The notes under the pieces are model-generated. The model was not told where the DNA came from, ran no database searches, and saw only the letters and a list, made by a program, of their open reading frames with translations. From the NCBI GenBank assembly GCA_030525455.1, contig JAUNER010000012.1, positions 1-64,000 on the forward strand: DNA of 64,000 nucleotides, read 5' to 3'. Of the stretch, positions 1-7,712 are shown one piece after another (positions within the stretch are counted from its first letter, which is position 1; every line of letters begins with the position of its first letter). The position numbers and the translations under genes were made by a program. Source of the DNA: Akkermansia sp. (GTDB lineage Bacteria > Verrucomicrobiota > Verrucomicrobiia > Verrucomicrobiales > Akkermansiaceae).

Positions 1-65
1 TTACAGCCGTCGCCCGCTTTCAAACCCACTCCGTGGGTTCTCATCCCACGTCTAACTTTATATAT

Positions 66-95
66 AAAAAAAACTCACTCGGACTGAGTGAGTTT
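66..95 (-). terminator. Second copy of the tRNA-Ser terminator
   Basis: This is an exact copy, 195 bp away, of the terminator that follows the intact tRNA-Ser. It has a 10-bp stem with a 5-nt loop and a run of T on the minus strand. It follows the tRNA 3' fragment at 108-126. Confidence 0.7.
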
Positions 96-107
96 ATGGA
101 AAATAAA

Positions 108-126
108 TGGCGGAGAGAGTGGGATT
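108..126 (-). pseudogene. tRNA-Ser 3'-end fragment
   Basis: Nineteen bases match the 3' end of the intact tRNA-Ser at 303-321: part of the T-arm, the 3' acceptor strand, the discriminator base and CCA. Upstream on the minus strand the tRNA body is replaced by the hairpin-rich spacer, so no complete tRNA can form. It is a duplicated terminus, as is often left by integration at tRNA genes or by unequal exchange. Confidence 0.75.
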
Positions 127-244
127 GATTCGGAGCCGCCCCATCGGCTCCTCACCCCCTTCGGGGGCAAACGCGTTGCGTTTGTCCAAGCGGGCTTACA
201 GCCGTCGCCCGCTTTCAAACCCACTCCGTGGGTTCTCATCCCAC
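119..244 (-). other. Five-hairpin structured spacer with an outer closing stem
   Basis: Five perfect hairpins follow one another almost without gaps: 132-138/145-151 (7 bp), 155-159/163-167 (5 bp, with an inner UUCG-type alternative), 168-174/178-184 (7 bp), 188-195/207-214 (8 bp) and 218-224/228-234 (7 bp). A further 6-bp pairing of 119-124 with 239-244 closes the set into a multibranched fold. On the minus strand it ends directly in the tRNA-like 3' end and a terminator. No open reading frame explains it. It could be a structured RNA, a REP-like element or a folded single-stranded DNA substrate; the function is unknown. Confidence 0.7.
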
Positions 245-260
245 GTCTAACTTTATATAT

Positions 261-290
261 AAAAAAAACTCACTCGGACTGAGTGAGTTT
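261..290 (-). terminator. tRNA-Ser terminator
   Basis: A 10-bp perfect stem (266-275 with 281-290) with a 5-nt loop is followed on the minus strand by eight T. It lies 13 bases downstream of the tRNA-Ser 3' CCA and is a typical intrinsic terminator. Confidence 0.85.
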
Positions 291-302
291 ATGGAAAATA
301 AA

Positions 303-394
303 TGGCGGAGAGAGTGGGATTCGAACCCACGGTGAGATTTTGTCCCACGTTCGATTTCGAGTCGAGTGCCTTAGACCAACTCAGCCATCTCTCC
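303..394 (-). tRNA. tRNA-Ser (anticodon CGA)
   Basis: On the minus strand the 92-nt sequence folds as a type II tRNA. The 7-bp acceptor stem pairs 388-394 with 307-313. The anticodon loop reads CTCGAAA, giving anticodon CGA for UCG serine codons. The long variable arm has a 6-bp stem, the T-arm is GTGGG-TTCGAAT-CCCAC, the discriminator is G, and the CCA is encoded. Its 3' end and terminator are duplicated downstream. Confidence 0.95.
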
Positions 395-511
395 GCTAGG
401 AAATTGTCTATGCGAGGTTTTATACACTTTACCATTAAGTGTAAAGCTTAGAATCACAGAAGAGTCAGATTTCTGCGTTCTAGTGACTCTAAAGCATTCC
501 AGCATGTAAGC

Positions 512-706
512 CTATCGTCTCGGTGAGGCTAATGGACCTAGGGCCGATTCAGCTTCAAACTTTTGAGTACGATTATGCGGGATAGATGACTTAGCTTCTC
601 CAGGTGGTGGTTGAGGGATGCGTTCTCTCTCTTCCGGCTGCATAATCCATGAACATGAAGACATCAATATCATAAGGGCCGAGCTTAATAACACGTGTTT
701 AATCAT
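512..706 (-). CDS. Small lipoprotein of unknown function
   Basis: The 64-residue product begins with a lysine-containing n-region and a hydrophobic stretch ending in the lipobox LMSSC at about residues 14-18, so it should be lipidated and exported. The mature part is short and rich in proline, arginine and glutamate with no recognisable domain. I chose the ATG at 706 because the longer frame from 778 adds residues that would bury the signal peptide. It lies downstream of the two coiled-coil membrane proteins on the same strand, 79 bp from the nearer one, and may be co-transcribed. Function unknown. Confidence 0.65.
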   Translation of the reverse strand: MIKHVLLSSALMILMSSCSWIMQPEERERIPQPPPGEAKSSIPHNRTQKFEAESALGPLASPRR

Positions 707-785
707 AATAGTGTATAAAAATGTTGAACCCCACTGTGCCATAAACACAGTAGGGTTTTCAAGATAAATAAGTGACAAGACTTAA

Positions 786-1613
786 TTATTTAGCAGACTG
801 ACGAGCACGAAGAAGTTGTACTACGTCACCAGGCTGAATGCTCATGCCGGCAGGCACACTATCAGTGATGATGTCTGCCACAGTCTGAGTCTTATCCATA
901 GAGGATACTTTCAACTTACCAATGCTTCTGCCATTGCGTGTCACAAGCAAGGTTTGAGTAGGATCAATGCTGCTACCTTCACCTGCATTGATAACAACGA
1001 AGTTCCATCTGTTATCAACAGACTTAATGGTGTAAGTTTCTGCATTCTTAGCAAGAGCCGCACGATACTCAGCTTGCTCGGTTTGACGAGCTGTAAGTTC
1101 ATTCTGCTGTTCTGTACGCTTTTTAGTAGCAACTTCTACAGCAGACTGAATTTGGTTAATTTCTTCCTGAAGTTTGGTATTAGCAGCTTCCTGAGCTTCA
1201 AGCTTAGCTTGAACTTCCTGAACTGTGGTAAGAGCAAATTCACCAAGTTTTGTGGTAAGTTCGTCAATTTGCTTGTTTACCTTTGAAAGGTCACTATTAA
1301 GCTGAGCTTCTGTTTCCTTCAATTCAGCTTCAGTAGACAACTGTTCGTCACGCTGACGAGTCATTGATGCCTTATCAGCAAGCAAACTGGCATTTTCATC
1401 AGCAGCCTGCCCACGACGCTTAATCATATCGTTACGCAAGGCAGTCCACTTGACAATTTCTTTATCAAGTTCCTGACGATAAGCAATCATTTGCTTAAAG
1501 TCCTGATATTGTCCCTGATTGAGACCTTTACCCATGAAAACTTCACTCAAACCGGAGTACCAAGCACCGGCACCGGCACCCAGAAGTAAAAGAACAAGTA
1601 AAACGACTTTCAT
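786..1613 (-). CDS. Membrane-anchored coiled-coil protein with beta-rich C-terminal domain
   Basis: The product has 275 residues. Residues 3-20 form one N-terminal membrane segment. About residues 35-190 are charged and rich in Glu, Gln, Lys and Ala with heptad-like spacing, indicating a long coiled coil. The last ~80 residues form a compact domain with the pattern FVVINAG-(S)-x-L-V-R-GR-IG-L-V ending in PGDVVQLLRA, similar in layout to beta-barrel domains such as the FlgT C-terminus. It is a paralogue of the gene 39 bp upstream (1653-2462), with the same architecture. Probably an envelope structural or scaffolding protein; no firm function. Confidence 0.75.
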   Translation of the reverse strand: MKVVLLVLLLLGAGAGAWYSGLSEVFMGKGLNQGQYQDFKQMIAYRQELDKEIVKWTALRNDMIKRRGQAADENASLLADKASMTRQRDEQLSTEAELKETEAQLNSDLSKVNKQIDELTTKLGEFALTTVQEVQAKLEAQEAANTKLQEEINQIQSAVEVATKKRTEQQNELTARQTEQAEYRAALAKNAETYTIKSVDNRWNFVVINAGEGSSIDPTQTLLVTRNGRSIGKLKVSSMDKTQTVADIITDSVPAGMSIQPGDVVQLLRARQSAK

Positions 1614-1652
1614 TGTTGTTAGTATGTGAGAGGTTTATGAACAATCAGAGAA

Positions 1653-2462
1653 CTACGGGCGAACAGATACGACAACGTCACCAACTTCTACAACTTCACC
1701 AGCTGCGACAGTATTTAACAAAATGGTAGCAGTAGATGTTTTGGCTTCAACGGCGTTAACATCTAGTTCGGCAATCTTGTTACCATCGCGCATCACAGCG
1801 AGCTTAGAACCGGGAACGATACCAACGTCACTAGCACCACCATTGATGACGACAAGAGCAAATTCATCAATAACACGGCGCACAGTTGTTTTCAAGTTGG
1901 GCGGGGAAAGGTGAGCATCTTGGTCGGCCTTTAACTGACGAAGAGCGGCATTGTTTACCATAAGCTGTTCTGTTTCAGCAACGATTTGATCGTGCTTAGT
2001 CTGTTCAGCTTGCTTAGTAACTTCCATTTCGCGGTTTTCCTCTTCCAAACCTTTGATTCTATCAACAATGGCTTGAATTGTTTCCGCATCCTTGCACTTC
2101 ACTTGGAGTTCAGCCAAAGCAGATTGTTGTGTCTTCAACTCAGCATCCTTGGCTTCATTGGATGAGGTAAGTTCTGCATTGCTGACGACAAGCTCGTCTT
2201 TCTGTTTTGTAAGAGCGGCAATATCCTTACGAAGACCGGCATTTTTTGCTAAATAATCTTCGTACTTAATTCTTTCGCGAACATACTCACCGCGAATACC
2301 ACCGCCTGCCACTTTGTAATCGTCATCATATTCCCCAGCAAGATTTTTGTAGCGAGTTGTACACTCTCTACGTTCCTTATCTAGAGCGACGTCGTTATTA
2401 TAATACATTGCACCACCAATGAGAGCAATGACCAGTGCTGAGATTGAGACTTTAACCCACAT
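1653..2462 (-). CDS. Membrane-anchored coiled-coil protein, paralogue of the downstream gene
   Basis: The product has 269 residues. Residues 5-22 form an N-terminal membrane anchor, about 55-190 a coiled coil, and the C-terminal ~80 residues a domain with FALVVINGG-x-GIVPGSKLAVMR and ending GEVVEVGDVVVSVRP. The same three-part layout and the same C-terminal pattern occur in the next gene, so the pair probably arose by tandem duplication and may form a hetero-oligomer. It is divergent from dnaX across a 216-bp spacer. I do not recognise a characterised family. Confidence 0.75.
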   Translation of the reverse strand: MWVKVSISALVIALIGGAMYYNNDVALDKERRECTTRYKNLAGEYDDDYKVAGGGIRGEYVRERIKYEDYLAKNAGLRKDIAALTKQKDELVVSNAELTSSNEAKDAELKTQQSALAELQVKCKDAETIQAIVDRIKGLEEENREMEVTKQAEQTKHDQIVAETEQLMVNNAALRQLKADQDAHLSPPNLKTTVRRVIDEFALVVINGGASDVGIVPGSKLAVMRDGNKIAELDVNAVEAKTSTATILLNTVAAGEVVEVGDVVVSVRP

Positions 2463-2678
2463 AGGAATGTTTGGATGAAGAGGTTTCTGTTACTTTCGTT
2501 AGACTCGCATATTCGATATCACTTTTCAACCTTAAAATGCTAATTTGTGCAATTCTTTTTTATTTTTTTCGTCCATCAATTTCAAGCAACCCATCAAAGA
2601 AATTATATTTTAACAAGTTACATCATTACAATCAATTTGCTTTTCAAATGGGCTGTCATCCATTATTCTTTTGGTATC

Positions 2679-4805
2679 GTGAATGATGATGCCTATCAGG
2701 TTTTTGCCAGGAGATGCCGCCCAAGGACATTTGATGATGTTCTTGGACAGGATCATGTAATACACACCCTAAAAAATGCCATTGAGCAAAAAAGGCTTGC
2801 TCACGCCTATTTATTTGTAGGGCCGCGAGGCACAGGGAAAACAACCACAGCACGCATATTTGCCAAAGCACTCAACTGTTCCAACGGACCAAGCACTCAA
2901 TTTGACCCGGACGAACCCATTTGCAAAGAAATCGAAGATGGGACCAGCTTTGACGTTTTGGAAATTGACGGTGCCTCAAATCGTGGGATTGATAGCATTC
3001 GAGAACTCAGAGAAAATGTACGATTTGCCCCTAGCAAGGGGAAATTCCGCATTGTCTACATTGACGAGGTTCACATGCTAACAAAAGAATCATTCAACGC
3101 CCTACTAAAAACTCTAGAAGAACCGCCACCGCACGTTAAATTTATATTTGCGACAACAGAACCCCATAAAATACTACCGACCATTCTTTCCCGTTGTCAA
3201 AGATTCGACCTACGCCCGATTCCGGCAGACACCATCGCTACCCACTTACTTAATATAGCGACAAATGACGGAGTAGACCTAAGCAAAGAAGCGGCCTATG
3301 CCGTAGCCAAAGCGGCAGATGGAGGTATGCGAGACGCCCTATCCATGCTCGACCAGCTTGTCTCTTTCTGTGGAAAGAAAATAGGCGAAGAACAAGTACT
3401 GCATATCTTTGGCATAACCTCCAGAGAAACCGTTGCACAAACCCTCACGCATATACTCTCTAAAAACCTACCGGAATTATTAAAGCTCATTCACGAGCAA
3501 GCCGAGGCCGGCAGGGATATGGGGCAGCTACTTTCTGAAATCATTTCTTCTGTTCGAGAAATTCTCGTTTCCAAAGTAGCCCCATCCACAACTCTTGATT
3601 CCATTCCGGAAGCATCTAGAGAATCACTAACTCAGCTAGTCAGCAAAACTCAAACAGATAAAATTCTGCGACTTGTAGACATCTTAGCTGAAACAGAGGA
3701 CAAAATGCGTTGGTCCTCAAACAAGCGATTACACCTGGAAATGGGGCTCATCAAGGCAGTTCACTCACTTGCAGAAGCAAGCATTAGTGACATCATCATG
3801 GCACTAGATGGAGCCACCCTGCCGGAAAAAACATCAATTTGCCCTGTAGTCCCCCCGGTTGCTACAGAAACGCCCGTACCGGAAGCAATTCCCACAAAGC
3901 CCGAATCATCACCGGAAACCACAACACCGGTAAACAACACCCCTACCCCAACAGAAACAGCACCCGTTCATGATGAACACCTCATGGACCCGGTGCCAAC
4001 ATTTACCCCTGAATCAGCAGAACAAAACACAGCACCTCTAGAGCCAAGCATCTCGGAAGAATCCTCTATTCCCCCCGCAGTAGAGCAAGCACCTACTATC
4101 GTCGAAACTCCAACACCGACGCCCCCATCTGAAGAACAACAGCCACAAAAACAAGTTATCTGTGCTCTCTCAGATGCCCCGGTAGCCCCTCCGGAACCGG
4201 AAGAAGAGATATTTGAGGAAAACACCCCCGTGGAAGACACCAAAACAGGTAACTTCTTTGATATGTTTGGCATGGAGGCCAGCCCCGCCACAACAACACC
4301 TAAAGAGCAAAACAAACTATCACAACAAGGTGGAAGAATACTCACCCACGACGACTGGATTGACGCCCTACAACAAGCTGAGCAGAAAAACACCATGAAA
4401 GTTCAGTTTATCAAACATGGCGTATTTTCCGGACATGAAGGGAATACCGTAACCATCGGCTTCCACCCCATTGATAAAACCGGCATCAATACATTAATGA
4501 CAGATAGCTTCAAACGAGAACTAGAAAGCTATCTCTCAGAAAAAGCTCAATGCACCATTCTTCTAAAAGCACAATCAGACTTAAGCATTCCGGAACCCAT
4601 TACAGAAGAAATCTATCCGGAGCCGGAACCAATTACCCCGGAACCACCACCAGCCCCGGTCACAGCACCGACTCCGGAGAAAAAACCGGAACCAGTCGCT
4701 GAAGTAGCCAAAGAAGATGAGAAAAAAGAAGAAGAGTACTATAATGACCCACTTATTGATGAGGCTCTACAAATCTTTCGTGCTAGAATAATCTCACAAA
4801 AATAA
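2679..4805 (+). CDS. dnaX: DNA polymerase III subunit gamma/tau
   Basis: DnaX is the clamp-loader ATPase that loads the sliding clamp and couples replisome polymerases. From the GTG at 2679 the product has 708 residues. The AAA+ module starts with YQVFARRCRPRTFDDVLGQD; Walker A GPRGTGKTT is at residues 48-56, the DEVH Walker B follows, and the SRC sensor is in ILSRCQRF. The usual four-Cys zinc module is reduced: only two Cys remain between ALNC and ICKEIEDG. About residues 385-580 are a long proline/threonine/glutamate-rich linker before a compact C-terminal region and an acidic tail. The upstream ATG at 2547 would add 44 unrelated residues, so I reject it. Confidence 0.93.
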   Translation: MNDDAYQVFARRCRPRTFDDVLGQDHVIHTLKNAIEQKRLAHAYLFVGPRGTGKTTTARIFAKALNCSNGPSTQFDPDEPICKEIEDGTSFDVLEIDGASNRGIDSIRELRENVRFAPSKGKFRIVYIDEVHMLTKESFNALLKTLEEPPPHVKFIFATTEPHKILPTILSRCQRFDLRPIPADTIATHLLNIATNDGVDLSKEAAYAVAKAADGGMRDALSMLDQLVSFCGKKIGEEQVLHIFGITSRETVAQTLTHILSKNLPELLKLIHEQAEAGRDMGQLLSEIISSVREILVSKVAPSTTLDSIPEASRESLTQLVSKTQTDKILRLVDILAETEDKMRWSSNKRLHLEMGLIKAVHSLAEASISDIIMALDGATLPEKTSICPVVPPVATETPVPEAIPTKPESSPETTTPVNNTPTPTETAPVHDEHLMDPVPTFTPESAEQNTAPLEPSISEESSIPPAVEQAPTIVETPTPTPPSEEQQPQKQVICALSDAPVAPPEPEEEIFEENTPVEDTKTGNFFDMFGMEASPATTTPKEQNKLSQQGGRILTHDDWIDALQQAEQKNTMKVQFIKHGVFSGHEGNTVTIGFHPIDKTGINTLMTDSFKRELESYLSEKAQCTILLKAQSDLSIPEPITEEIYPEPEPITPEPPPAPVTAPTPEKKPEPVAEVAKEDEKKEEEYYNDPLIDEALQIFRARIISQK

Positions 4806-4825
4806 CCATCACACCACATAAAAAC

Positions 4826-5140
4826 ATGAACATAATGAAGATGATGAAACAAGCTCAGCAATTACAAGCCGGGCTTGCCGCCACACAAGAAAAACTTGCC
4901 AGCCAAACAGTTACCGCTGAAGCTGCCGCAGGGAAAGTAAAAGTAACTGCTACATGCGATGGCTCCGTTACCGAAATCATCATTGACCCGGCTGTCATTG
5001 ACCCATCAGATGCAGAATTTCTACAAGACCTCATATTGAAAACAGTCAATGACGCTATCAATAAAGGTAGAGAAACTGCCGCTGCTGAAATGAAAAAGCT
5101 TACCGGTGGACTAAATTTACCACCCGGCTTCGGCATTTAA
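4826..5140 (+). CDS. YbaB/EbfC-family nucleoid-associated protein
   Basis: The 104-residue protein matches the YbaB/EbfC family of small dimeric DNA-binding proteins in length and layout. It starts with MNIMKMMKQAQQLQAG, has a central beta segment (KVKVTATCDGSVTEIIIDP) and a C-terminal helix ending LPPGFGI. The family gene very often follows dnaX, as here (20 bp after its stop), and the dnaX-ybaB order is a strong support. It probably binds DNA on the nucleoid. A start a few codons later at Met4 or Met6 is possible. Confidence 0.9.
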   Translation: MNIMKMMKQAQQLQAGLAATQEKLASQTVTAEAAAGKVKVTATCDGSVTEIIIDPAVIDPSDAEFLQDLILKTVNDAINKGRETAAAEMKKLTGGLNLPPGFGI

Positions 5141-5157
5141 CTTATTCAACAAAAAAC

Positions 5158-6207
5158 GTGCGACTCAGTAGACGCAAAAAAAGGCCACTGTCCGCAAGTG
5201 AATTTACGGGCATAAACCACCTAGGACGCGTTCTAGGGGGCATTTCATTGTGTCTCTGGGTTGTCATTGTTACTGTTTTTTGGTCAGGCTCAGATAGCTT
5301 GTCGTTCATGACCACGTTGCCCCTGTGGTTATGTTGTCTTTTATCTGCACTTCCGGCATTTCTTGCATGGATTATCTTTGGTTCACGCTTGGCTTTATTG
5401 GGGGTACTTGTTTGGGTTAGTTATGGCATTATCATCACCGACTTTTTACCGCCACTATCACGAACAGGGATGGACTATTACCAAATGCCACCGATACCGG
5501 ACAATAACCAGTATCGCATCATCACACTGTACAGCGATTGTTCCTCAGAATTACCCTGGGACCAAACAACGAAATACAGACCTGACATTGTATTTATTCA
5601 AGGGAGTGCCAGCTATAACCACACCTTACGATTTGCCTCACACGTCTTTGGGGGGAAAGCCCGCCTAGCTCAAATAGGTAACTGTGCCGTCGTCGTGCGT
5701 GATGGGCAAATAGGCACAGGAAGGAACATTGCGGATACATCAGGAATTATCGTTGACTGGATTCCTGCAGAAGGGGCTGTGCCTATACGCCTAATCAGCC
5801 TCAGCCTAGACCCGGTTCATTACGATATGCGCTATGATTTGTATTCTCCATCATGCTGGAAATACTATAAAAACATCCGCCTTACTCATCGTAGACAACT
5901 GAGGAATTTATTTGACACCATGCGAGAAATTGTCACTCAAACAGGGGATTGCCCCACCATTTTGGCCGGCAACTTTAGTGCCAGCCCACAATCCCCGATA
6001 TTTGAGAAATTCAGCAAAAAATACATCGACTGTTTTTATGAACGAGGCTCCGGTTATGGTGCTACCTATCCTGTAGAAAACCCCAGCGTACGGCTCGACC
6101 GCGTCTTTTGTTCGCCCAACAGTACAGCTACAAAACACCGTACGTCGCTCCGTTATAGCAGATGTTTCGTTGCCATAAAGACGAAGAGCATACTTGTGAT
6201 AATTTAA
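5158..6207 (+). CDS. Membrane-anchored endonuclease/exonuclease/phosphatase-like protein, probably degenerate
   Basis: The 349-residue product (GTG start) has three hydrophobic segments within about residues 20-105 followed by an extracytoplasmic domain with the layout of the endonuclease/exonuclease/phosphatase (EEP) fold. The late motif AGNFSASP corresponds to the usual GDFN-x-xP, and RLDRVFCSP to the R-(I/L)D-x-(I/V)F motif. The catalytic Asp of GDFN is Asn here, and the final SDH motif is absent. In another frame, bases 6118-6176 read VRRSVIADVS, which resembles the normal C-terminus, so a late frameshift is possible. Catalysis is doubtful. It follows the YbaB gene by 17 bp. Confidence 0.6.
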   Translation: MRLSRRKKRPLSASEFTGINHLGRVLGGISLCLWVVIVTVFWSGSDSLSFMTTLPLWLCCLLSALPAFLAWIIFGSRLALLGVLVWVSYGIIITDFLPPLSRTGMDYYQMPPIPDNNQYRIITLYSDCSSELPWDQTTKYRPDIVFIQGSASYNHTLRFASHVFGGKARLAQIGNCAVVVRDGQIGTGRNIADTSGIIVDWIPAEGAVPIRLISLSLDPVHYDMRYDLYSPSCWKYYKNIRLTHRRQLRNLFDTMREIVTQTGDCPTILAGNFSASPQSPIFEKFSKKYIDCFYERGSGYGATYPVENPSVRLDRVFCSPNSTATKHRTSLRYSRCFVAIKTKSILVII

Positions 6208-6275
6208 GCCAGCTCCTTCTATATGGTCAAAAAATTTCTTGCATCACTTGCCGGAAATATGTCTCATAGAGCCAC

Positions 6276-6407
6276 ATGAAAGCATTCTCTCTTATTTTGC
6301 TAACTTGTACCGGGATATTTCTAACGTCCTGTGGGTGTAACTGCAATAAATACCCGGCCTCTGCACTCAAGGGCTACAAACCAACTTCCAGCAAATCATT
6401 CCGATAA
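6276..6407 (+). CDS. 43-residue lipoprotein
   Basis: The small frame begins MKAFSLILLTCTGIF and reaches the lipobox LTSC at residues 16-19, followed by a cysteine-rich GCNCNKYP and a short basic tail. This is a classic lipoprotein signal with an export-length mature peptide of 25 residues. It ends 6 bp before hflX and starts 68 bp after the EEP-like gene. Function unknown; resembles the tiny lipoproteins that accompany envelope genes in many Gram-negatives. Confidence 0.6.
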   Translation: MKAFSLILLTCTGIFLTSCGCNCNKYPASALKGYKPTSSKSFR

Positions 6408-6413
6408 TCCACT

Positions 6414-7709
6414 ATGTTTGAAATCCGAGAAAAACCGGAAATGGTCGAACGAGCTATGCTCGTTTCTATTTATTTTAACGCATCAGAGGCGGCAGAAAAA
6501 CAAGCCATGCTCGATGAGTTAGAAGATTTGGTTTCTAATCTCGGTATTGGCATCGTCGGTAAACACCTCATTAAATCACGTGATATTCATGCCAAATTCT
6601 TATGTGGCACGGGTAAGGCAGAAGAAATTCGCCAATTAGCTATTGATTGCCAAGCTGACTGTGTGGTATTTGATAATATGTTAGCCCCCTCTCAGCAGCG
6701 AGAATGGGAACGCCTTATTGATGAATGTGTGATTGATAGAGAAGAGGTCATCCTAGACATTTTTGCTAAACGAGCTCGCACGAAAGAAGCAACCCTTCAA
6801 GTAGAACTTGCTCGTATGCAATACTCACTCCCCCGCATGGCTCGTATGTGGAATCACCTAGATAGACAGGGTGGTGGTGCAGGCGGTGGAGCTACACGTG
6901 GCGAGGGTGAAAAACAAATTGAAGTGGACCGTCGCTTAGCAAGAGCTAGAATTGAGGCAATTCAAAAAGAACTAACAACCATCACTCGCCAACGTGCTAC
7001 TCAACGAAAAGAAAGAGAACGCCAAGCAATAGCCACAGCAGCAATTGTCGGCTATACCAATGCCGGAAAATCCAGTTTACTCTCTCTTATATCCGGCTCA
7101 GAGGTGATGGCCAAAGATATGCTTTTTGCCACCTTAGACACCACGACAAGAAAAATCGAGCTCCCTCATGGTCAGCCACTTCTTTTAACAGACACCGTAG
7201 GGTTTATTCGCAACTTACCTCACCGCCTCATAGAAGCATTTAAATCCACACTAGAAGAAGCCGTTTTAGCAGATTTCCTCATTCAGGTCATTGACGCCCA
7301 CGACCCGGAAGCCTATCGTCATTACGAAACCACACTAGAAGTACTCGATGAACTAGGGGCTGGTGGTAAACCAATGATTGTGGTTCTGAATAAAACAGAC
7401 CTCGTTCCGGCAGAGGAATTACCACTGATACAAGAACGACTCCAGGCACATTTCTCCGGGCAAATCGTCATCATGTCTGTCTATCAAGAGGCAGGCGTAG
7501 AAGCATTGCTCAAAGCTTGCGAAACCATGTTAGAAAGTCGGGTTCAGCGTGCCAAATTCCTCATTCCCTATCACCGTTCTGACTTAATTGCGGCAATGCA
7601 CAATGAGGGGAAAATTTTCTCTACGGAATACCTAGAAGAAGGAACTCTTGTAGAGGCTCTTATACCCGTTGCGTTTTATAACAAACTCGCTGATTATCTG
7701 GCGAAATAA
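6414..7709 (+). CDS. hflX: GTPase HflX
   Basis: HflX is a ribosome-associated GTPase that splits or rescues stalled 70S ribosomes under stress. The 431-residue product has the HflX N-terminal domain (GKHLIKSRDIHAKFLCGTGK), the glycine-rich GGGAGGGATRGEGE linker, and a G domain with G1 GYTNAGKSS at residues 213-221, G3 DTVGF and G4 NKTD. Length matches the family. It ends only 3 bp before the stop of the convergent M23 peptidase gene, with no terminator between them. Confidence 0.95.
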   Translation: MFEIREKPEMVERAMLVSIYFNASEAAEKQAMLDELEDLVSNLGIGIVGKHLIKSRDIHAKFLCGTGKAEEIRQLAIDCQADCVVFDNMLAPSQQREWERLIDECVIDREEVILDIFAKRARTKEATLQVELARMQYSLPRMARMWNHLDRQGGGAGGGATRGEGEKQIEVDRRLARARIEAIQKELTTITRQRATQRKERERQAIATAAIVGYTNAGKSSLLSLISGSEVMAKDMLFATLDTTTRKIELPHGQPLLLTDTVGFIRNLPHRLIEAFKSTLEEAVLADFLIQVIDAHDPEAYRHYETTLEVLDELGAGGKPMIVVLNKTDLVPAEELPLIQERLQAHFSGQIVIMSVYQEAGVEALLKACETMLESRVQRAKFLIPYHRSDLIAAMHNEGKIFSTEYLEEGTLVEALIPVAFYNKLADYLAK

Positions 7710-7712
7710 AAT

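Larger units (their letters stand above)
1..321. repeat. 195-bp tandem repeat at a tRNA-Ser 3' end
   Basis: Positions 1-126 and 196-321 are identical base for base as read, giving a period of 195 bp. Each copy, read on the minus strand, holds the last 19 nt of a tRNA-Ser gene including CCA, a terminator hairpin and the start of a hairpin-rich spacer. The second copy continues into the intact tRNA-Ser gene. The first copy runs off the left edge, so more units may lie outside. No integrase or transposase is visible next to it. Whether it arose by element insertion at a tRNA 3' end or by simple tandem duplication cannot be decided here. Confidence 0.9.

Noticed and set aside
1..321. CRISPR array
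   Set aside because: Repeat unit is 195 bp with a tRNA end and terminator in it, there are no short spacers of regular length, and no cas gene is present anywhere in the window.
1..394. Prophage or genomic-island attachment site
   Set aside because: The tRNA 3' duplication fits, but no integrase or phage gene lies in the window and the two copies are only 195 bp apart.
816..1286. Plus-strand open frame of about 156 codons inside the coiled-coil gene
   Set aside because: Antisense to a clear coding sequence; its protein is low in structure and unlike any family.
2547..2678. N-terminal extension of DnaX from the ATG at 2547
   Set aside because: The extra 44 residues are hydrophobic and unlike DnaX; the GTG at 2679 gives the normal family N-terminus.
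3820..3840. A-rich run in dnaX as a programmed frameshift site producing the gamma form
   Set aside because: The run is GG-AAAAAA-C in the frame GAA AAA ACA, which does not give the X-XXY-YYZ slippery heptamer in the reading frame, and no downstream stem was found.
3968..4396. Minus-strand open frame over the dnaX linker
   Set aside because: The proline/threonine-rich linker yields a serine/glycine-rich antisense translation; no real gene signs.
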